64,000 nt of DNA from Candidatus Villigracilis vicinus. GTDB lineage: Bacteria; Chloroflexota; Anaerolineae; Anaerolineales; Villigracilaceae. The notes beneath the pieces were generated by a model. The model had not been told where the DNA came from, did not search any database, and saw only the letters and a list, made by a program, of their open reading frames with translations. The translations under genes and the position numbers were made by a program. Location of the stretch: NCBI GenBank assembly GCA_016721315.1, contig JADKIL010000021.1, positions 124,001 to 188,000 of the forward strand, in the 5' to 3' direction. This document shows positions 60,521 to 64,000 of the stretch, piece by piece; position 1 is the stretch's first letter, and every line of letters starts with the position of its first letter.

Positions 60521-61570
60521 ATGCATGATACAGGAAGCATGGAAAATAAAAAAAACAAGGGGATTACTGGAAAGTTATTGCAATTTGCACATAACAGCGG
60601 ACTTATCAGGGCAAGCTATCCCTTATTGTCAAAATCGTTAACCGTTTTAAATTACCACAGAATAAACGACCCCTCTGCAGCCCACTTTGATTCATTCAAA
60701 CCTAATGTTAGCGCCACTCCAGAAATGTTCGCGAAACAAATGGAATATCTCTTGCGCTGGTTTAATGTTGTTTCTGTATCTGAAGTGGTTCAATGGCTAC
60801 AAGGCAAAATAAAGTTACCTGACTATCCCGCACTAATAACTTTCGACGATGGTTATTTAGACAACTACACCCTAGCATATCCGATCCTCAAACAATACAA
60901 TTTTCCCGCAGTAATATTCCTTACATCAGGCCATATAGGGACAGACAAAGCCTTTTACTGGGATTTAGCTGCTTATTGCTTCTTTCACACCTCTCAGGAC
61001 CACATCCTATTTCCAGACAATAACGAAAAATCTTGGGAAACAAAAGAGCAAAAATTTACAATTACAAATTCCTGGGTAGAATCACTGAAAAGATTACCAG
61101 ATACAGAGAAACAAAAATGGGTCAATGAATTACCAAGTCGCCTGAAAGTAAGCGTTCCTAAAAATTATTTCAAAAACCTAATGATGAGCTGGGATCAAAT
61201 AAGAGAAATGAGTCAAAACGGATTTGAATTTGGCGGGCACACAGTGACGCATCCTATCCTTTCACGCATACCTATTGAACAGGCACAACAAGAAATAATC
61301 GAATCAAAATCCTATATTGAAAAAGAATTAGGGCAAGCACTTCTTAGCTTTGCCTACCCAAATGGGACAAAAAACGATTTCAATCCTGAAATCCAGTCAC
61401 TAGTCGCAAATGCAGGCTATAAAGTTGCGTTTACTTTATTAAATGGACCGACATCCCTAAACGAGGTGAAAAAAAGCCCGTATACAATAAGAAGAATATT
61501 CATATTGCATTCACACACACTGGCACACTATTCAGCGCTTGTCAGTCCTATAAATCGTTATCGTAAATAG
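60521..61570 (+). CDS. Polysaccharide deacetylase (NodB/CE4) family
   Basis: A 349-residue enzyme removing N- or O-acetyl groups from a sugar polymer. Motif 1 TFDDGYLDNY gives the catalytic base and metal Asp. Motif 2 GGHTVTHP gives the two metal His. Later motif LSFAYPNGTKND is also present. No signal peptide. It contains an insertion of about 80 residues between motifs 1 and 2 rich in Trp/Lys (~150-225). I prefer the ATG at 60521, which has GGAG (60511-60514) at six bases; ATG 60509 would contain that signal. A hairpin closes the gene. Confidence 0.88.
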   Translation: MHDTGSMENKKNKGITGKLLQFAHNSGLIRASYPLLSKSLTVLNYHRINDPSAAHFDSFKPNVSATPEMFAKQMEYLLRWFNVVSVSEVVQWLQGKIKLPDYPALITFDDGYLDNYTLAYPILKQYNFPAVIFLTSGHIGTDKAFYWDLAAYCFFHTSQDHILFPDNNEKSWETKEQKFTITNSWVESLKRLPDTEKQKWVNELPSRLKVSVPKNYFKNLMMSWDQIREMSQNGFEFGGHTVTHPILSRIPIEQAQQEIIESKSYIEKELGQALLSFAYPNGTKNDFNPEIQSLVANAGYKVAFTLLNGPTSLNEVKKSPYTIRRIFILHSHTLAHYSALVSPINRYRK

Positions 61571-61587
61571 AATTTTACGATAACGAT
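61554..61587. terminator. Hairpin around the stop of the deacetylase gene
   Basis: A perfect 14-base stem (61554-61567 with 61574-61587) with the TAG stop in the loop. It lies between convergent genes and can serve both. Confidence 0.75.
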
Positions 61588-61600
61588 TCCATTTAAATCA

Positions 61601-62383
61601 CTAATTGTTTTTATTTCTTTGTAATATTTCTAATTTATCATCTGTCATTAAAAAGGAGTTAGGAATTCCTTTTTCACCCTGTATAAAGACACCGTTAGAG
61701 TATTTGTACATTTTGTATCCGTATTTTTTCACAAAATTCATTATCTCACTGTCTTTTTCTACAGACTCGACAAGCATTATTGGACGAGACTTTTCAATTG
61801 TTCTCTCGCCACCCAACATGACATCTAATTCAAATCCTTCAACATCAATTTTGATAAAAAAAGGATCCAGATCAAGGTCGTCTAATTTTTTTATCTTACA
61901 ATCAACCTCATGCATTGACAATTTTTTTTTGTCATAAAAATAAATACCTTCTTCGAGCCAGGGGTCATCAAAACTCGAGCTTAAAGACCCAAGTCCATCA
62001 AATTTATATCCTCGATAAACGGGTATATATAGTTTGAAATTACCTTCCATCTTTCCGAGGCCGAAATTAAACAATTTGACTCGCGGATTATTCTTAAATC
62101 GCATGCTAGTCAAACGAAACACCTCCGGGTTAGGCTCATAAGAATTAACTCTACAATTTTGATTTTTCCGTAGGAGAATATCAATGATAGCCCCTTGATT
62201 TCCGCCAACATCTAAGTACAAAAGATTCCCATTTTTAGGAAATAAATCTATGGCATTAAAATCCTCTTCGACCGACAAACCAAGCACATTCTGAAAGAAT
62301 CGTCTCACAAAGTAGATTTCATCTTTCATGCTTGGAAAAAATGTCACTAATGTTCTTGCTATTTTTTTGAGAACTTCAATCAT
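61601..62383 (-). CDS. FkbM-family methyltransferase
   Basis: A 260-residue SAM-dependent methyltransferase. The SAM site is seen as LYLDVGGNQGAIIDILL, followed by the acidic strand NSYEPNPEVF. A late FFIKIDVEGFELDVMLGGE is the FkbM signature. It likely O-methylates a sugar or lipid in the surface polymer. I start at ATG 62383 with AAGGGA upstream; an in-frame TTG at 62449 adds 22 residues rich in Lys and Arg, less likely. The gene is AT-rich compared with the first 55 kb, as is the whole surface locus. Confidence 0.87.
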   Translation of the reverse strand: MIEVLKKIARTLVTFFPSMKDEIYFVRRFFQNVLGLSVEEDFNAIDLFPKNGNLLYLDVGGNQGAIIDILLRKNQNCRVNSYEPNPEVFRLTSMRFKNNPRVKLFNFGLGKMEGNFKLYIPVYRGYKFDGLGSLSSSFDDPWLEEGIYFYDKKKLSMHEVDCKIKKLDDLDLDPFFIKIDVEGFELDVMLGGERTIEKSRPIMLVESVEKDSEIMNFVKKYGYKMYKYSNGVFIQGEKGIPNSFLMTDDKLEILQRNKNN

Positions 62384-62455
62384 AATTCGTTTAATCCCTT
62401 TTCGTTTGAGTTTACTAAAGCAAGCAGCAGTTCTGATACACTTTCTCAATATTTA

Positions 62456-62485
62456 ATCGTCTATTTTTCTTCAAAAACAGACGAT
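62456..62485 (-). terminator. Terminator between the GT4 and FkbM genes
   Basis: ATCGTCT and AGACGAT arms extended by TTTTT/AAAAA around a CTTC loop (62456-62485), downstream of the GT4 gene on the minus strand. Confidence 0.65.
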
Positions 62486-62513
62486 CGCTGATTGATTTTC
62501 TGCAGTTATGTTT

Positions 62514-63683
62514 TTATATTATTTTCAGGATCGCCTGCTCTAATACTTTTGCGCGCGTTTGCCAGGTAAAAGATGAGGCTAATTTGCCTGCATTTTCACT
62601 AAGTATCCGCCGGAGATTTGCGTCATCGATAAGCATCTGAATCGCCAAACCAAGGGACTGAACATTTTCAGGCTCAAATAAATACGCGTTCTGATTATGT
62701 TTCGCAATCTCTGTAATAGTGTCTTGATTCGGAGCAATCACTGCCTTGCCAAGTGCCATATACTCATAAACCTTCATAGGGTTCCCATACTCGTTTGTAG
62801 CTGGCATTACGGCAATATCGCCAGCCGCAGCATACGCAGACACTTCGTCATAAGGAATTCGCCCAGTAAACACTGTTTTATCAGCAAGACCCAAGCGTTT
62901 CGCGAGAACCTCTGCTTCTGGCCTGTGATTACCATCTCCAACAAAGAGCAGTCGGGCAGGCTGTTTGGTGACGATGTTCGCAAAAGCATTAAGCAGGAAA
63001 TCAACACGATGATATGGCTGAAAAGAACCTACAAAAACCAATACCACCTCATCTTCACGAAAACCATATTGAGCTCTGTATTTACGTCCATCCACGAGTG
63101 GATTAAATAATAATCCATCAATACCATTTTCTACAACAAGGATTTTCTTTTCAGGCAAACCCTGCTCAAGCAAATATTTTTTCAAAGTTTTATTTACAGC
63201 GATCAACAAGTTTGCACGATTCGCAACCTGCTGATATGTTTTTTGCGCTAAACTTTTAAATCCCACCCCATACTGCTGTTCCTCTTCCCAAACAGGCGCG
63301 ACATCATCAATAATAAGAGGTGTCCCTGTTTTATCCGAAGCTAACTTGCCCGCTAAATTAAATGGCACGTGAGTCTCTAAAATACAATCTGGGCGATGGT
63401 GCTCGATTGCCTCAATCAAACGATGAGCGTAACGACGGCTTTGCACAACCCTGCCGACATCACGCAATTTCAAGGCAATCGAGGATGGCAAGCGATTCTT
63501 GATAAGATTTTGGTAGGTACTTACTGCAAGGCGCGCCTCTTTATCTTCAGCGGCTTCGATTCTAATAACCGTGTGCCCTAGAGCTTCCAATCCATTTAAT
63601 ATGGCATTTGCACGGACTATATGCCCAGCACGCTGTACATCTAATCGATCACCAGGATATGAAAGGTTATAAAGGATTTTCAT
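62514..63683 (-). CDS. Glycosyltransferase family 4
   Basis: A 389-residue GT-B glycosyltransferase. The N-terminal acceptor domain (~1-185) is followed by the C-terminal nucleotide-sugar domain with VENGIDGLLFNP, FVGSFQPYH, LLFVGDG and the donor motif PATNEYGNPMKVYEYMALGKAVIAP, with the expected Glu pair region. It adds a sugar from an NDP or UDP donor to a lipid-linked or polymer acceptor. Its start overlaps the stop of the upstream GT gene by four bases (63680-63683), so they are coupled. Sugar unknown. Confidence 0.92.
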   Translation of the reverse strand: MKILYNLSYPGDRLDVQRAGHIVRANAILNGLEALGHTVIRIEAAEDKEARLAVSTYQNLIKNRLPSSIALKLRDVGRVVQSRRYAHRLIEAIEHHRPDCILETHVPFNLAGKLASDKTGTPLIIDDVAPVWEEEQQYGVGFKSLAQKTYQQVANRANLLIAVNKTLKKYLLEQGLPEKKILVVENGIDGLLFNPLVDGRKYRAQYGFREDEVVLVFVGSFQPYHRVDFLLNAFANIVTKQPARLLFVGDGNHRPEAEVLAKRLGLADKTVFTGRIPYDEVSAYAAAGDIAVMPATNEYGNPMKVYEYMALGKAVIAPNQDTITEIAKHNQNAYLFEPENVQSLGLAIQMLIDDANLRRILSENAGKLASSFTWQTRAKVLEQAILKII

Positions 63684-64000
63684 AAACCACCCAAGGTTCT
63701 TTTATAAAGTGAAAACATAAGATCGGACTGACGCTGCAATGAAAATAATTTTTGAACCCGATCGCGAGCACGCCGACCCATTTCTCGAGCGCTTTCACTA
63801 TCACTCAGTATCTTGATCAATTTCTCAGCCAATGACACCGAATCGCCTGGTTGGACAACATAACCCGTATCCCCATCCATAACAATCTCTGCAGTACCGC
63901 CAACATCAGTTGCAACAACCGGCAAAGAAGCAGCTCCAGCCTCAATAAGTACCGTTGGAAGGGCTTCACTCCAAGAGGGTAAAACCAAAACATCACTCGC
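63680..64000 (-). CDS. Glycosyltransferase family 4, C-terminal part (cut by window end)
   Basis: About 106 residues of the C-terminal GT-B domain. The family motif PSWSEALPTVLIEAGAASLPVVATDVGGTAEIV is seen at the start, followed by DGDTGYVVQPGD and the ending helices. The frame stays open to the last base of the window. It shares an ATGA overlap with the next GT4 gene. Its N-terminal half lies beyond the window. Confidence 0.88.
   Translation of the reverse strand, partial: ASDVLVLPSWSEALPTVLIEAGAASLPVVATDVGGTAEIVMDGDTGYVVQPGDSVSLAEKLIKILSDSESAREMGRRARDRVQKLFSLQRQSDLMFSLYKRTLGGL

Overview
The window most likely comes from a Chloroflexota genome, probably class Anaerolineae. This is inferred from the protein repertoire, the many long intergenic palindromes and interspersed repeats, and the many secreted or lipoprotein genes with Thr/Pro-rich linkers. 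No rRNA or marker gene confirms it. Coding density is high, both strands are used, and there is one tRNA (Arg-TCG, 55312-55384). I see no phage, transposase or CRISPR array.

Layout. 1-3070: a cut membrane protein with an XRE regulator, a quinone-oxidoreductase-like MDR enzyme, an AlkZ-related protein and a small unknown protein. 3077-6326: oxidative pentose phosphate genes pgl-gnd-zwf. 6738-14264: an envelope export/signalling locus with a MacA-like lipoprotein, an ABC ATPase fused to a cyclic-nucleotide-binding domain, a double FtsX permease, a Gly/His-rich membrane protein and an OmpR/BaeS-type two-component pair. 14348-17343: a membrane-anchored WD40 protein and two small membrane proteins. 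17494-20336: a D-lactate-dehydrogenase-like enzyme split into FAD and Fe-S halves. 21183-22337: an active-looking diguanylate cyclase. 22673-26337: an XRE regulator with paired candidate operators, followed by a 1034-residue TIR-TM-14xWD40 protein ending in a domain that closely matches the beta domain of the von Hippel-Lindau protein.

26383-42482 is a one-carbon island. A three-gene NAD-linked formate dehydrogenase diverges from a GntR/FCD regulator. The regulator is followed by a corrinoid protein, three non-pyrrolysine MttB-superfamily methyltransferases, an S9 peptidase, an M20 amidohydrolase, a methyl-H4folate methyltransferase and a homocysteine methyltransferase. The simplest reading is demethylation of quaternary or N-methylated amines through one corrinoid protein to H4folate or homocysteine, with formate dehydrogenase finishing methyl oxidation. 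46277-50265 adds a proline-racemase-family enzyme, an ornithine-cyclodeaminase-family enzyme and MoeA (molybdenum cofactor). This makes proline betaine or hydroxyproline betaine attractive substrate candidates, but that is inference.

50282-55200 holds a UbiA-like membrane protein, an aminotransferase, a DinB-fold protein, a GT39-like membrane protein with a probable one-base frameshift at its start, and an SDR. 55754-64000 is an exopolysaccharide/surface locus: a BcsB-like protein, a Wzz protein fused to a catalytically dead GGDEF domain that keeps its c-di-GMP inhibitory site, a beta-helix protein, a NodB deacetylase, an FkbM methyltransferase and two GT4 glycosyltransferases, the last running off the window.
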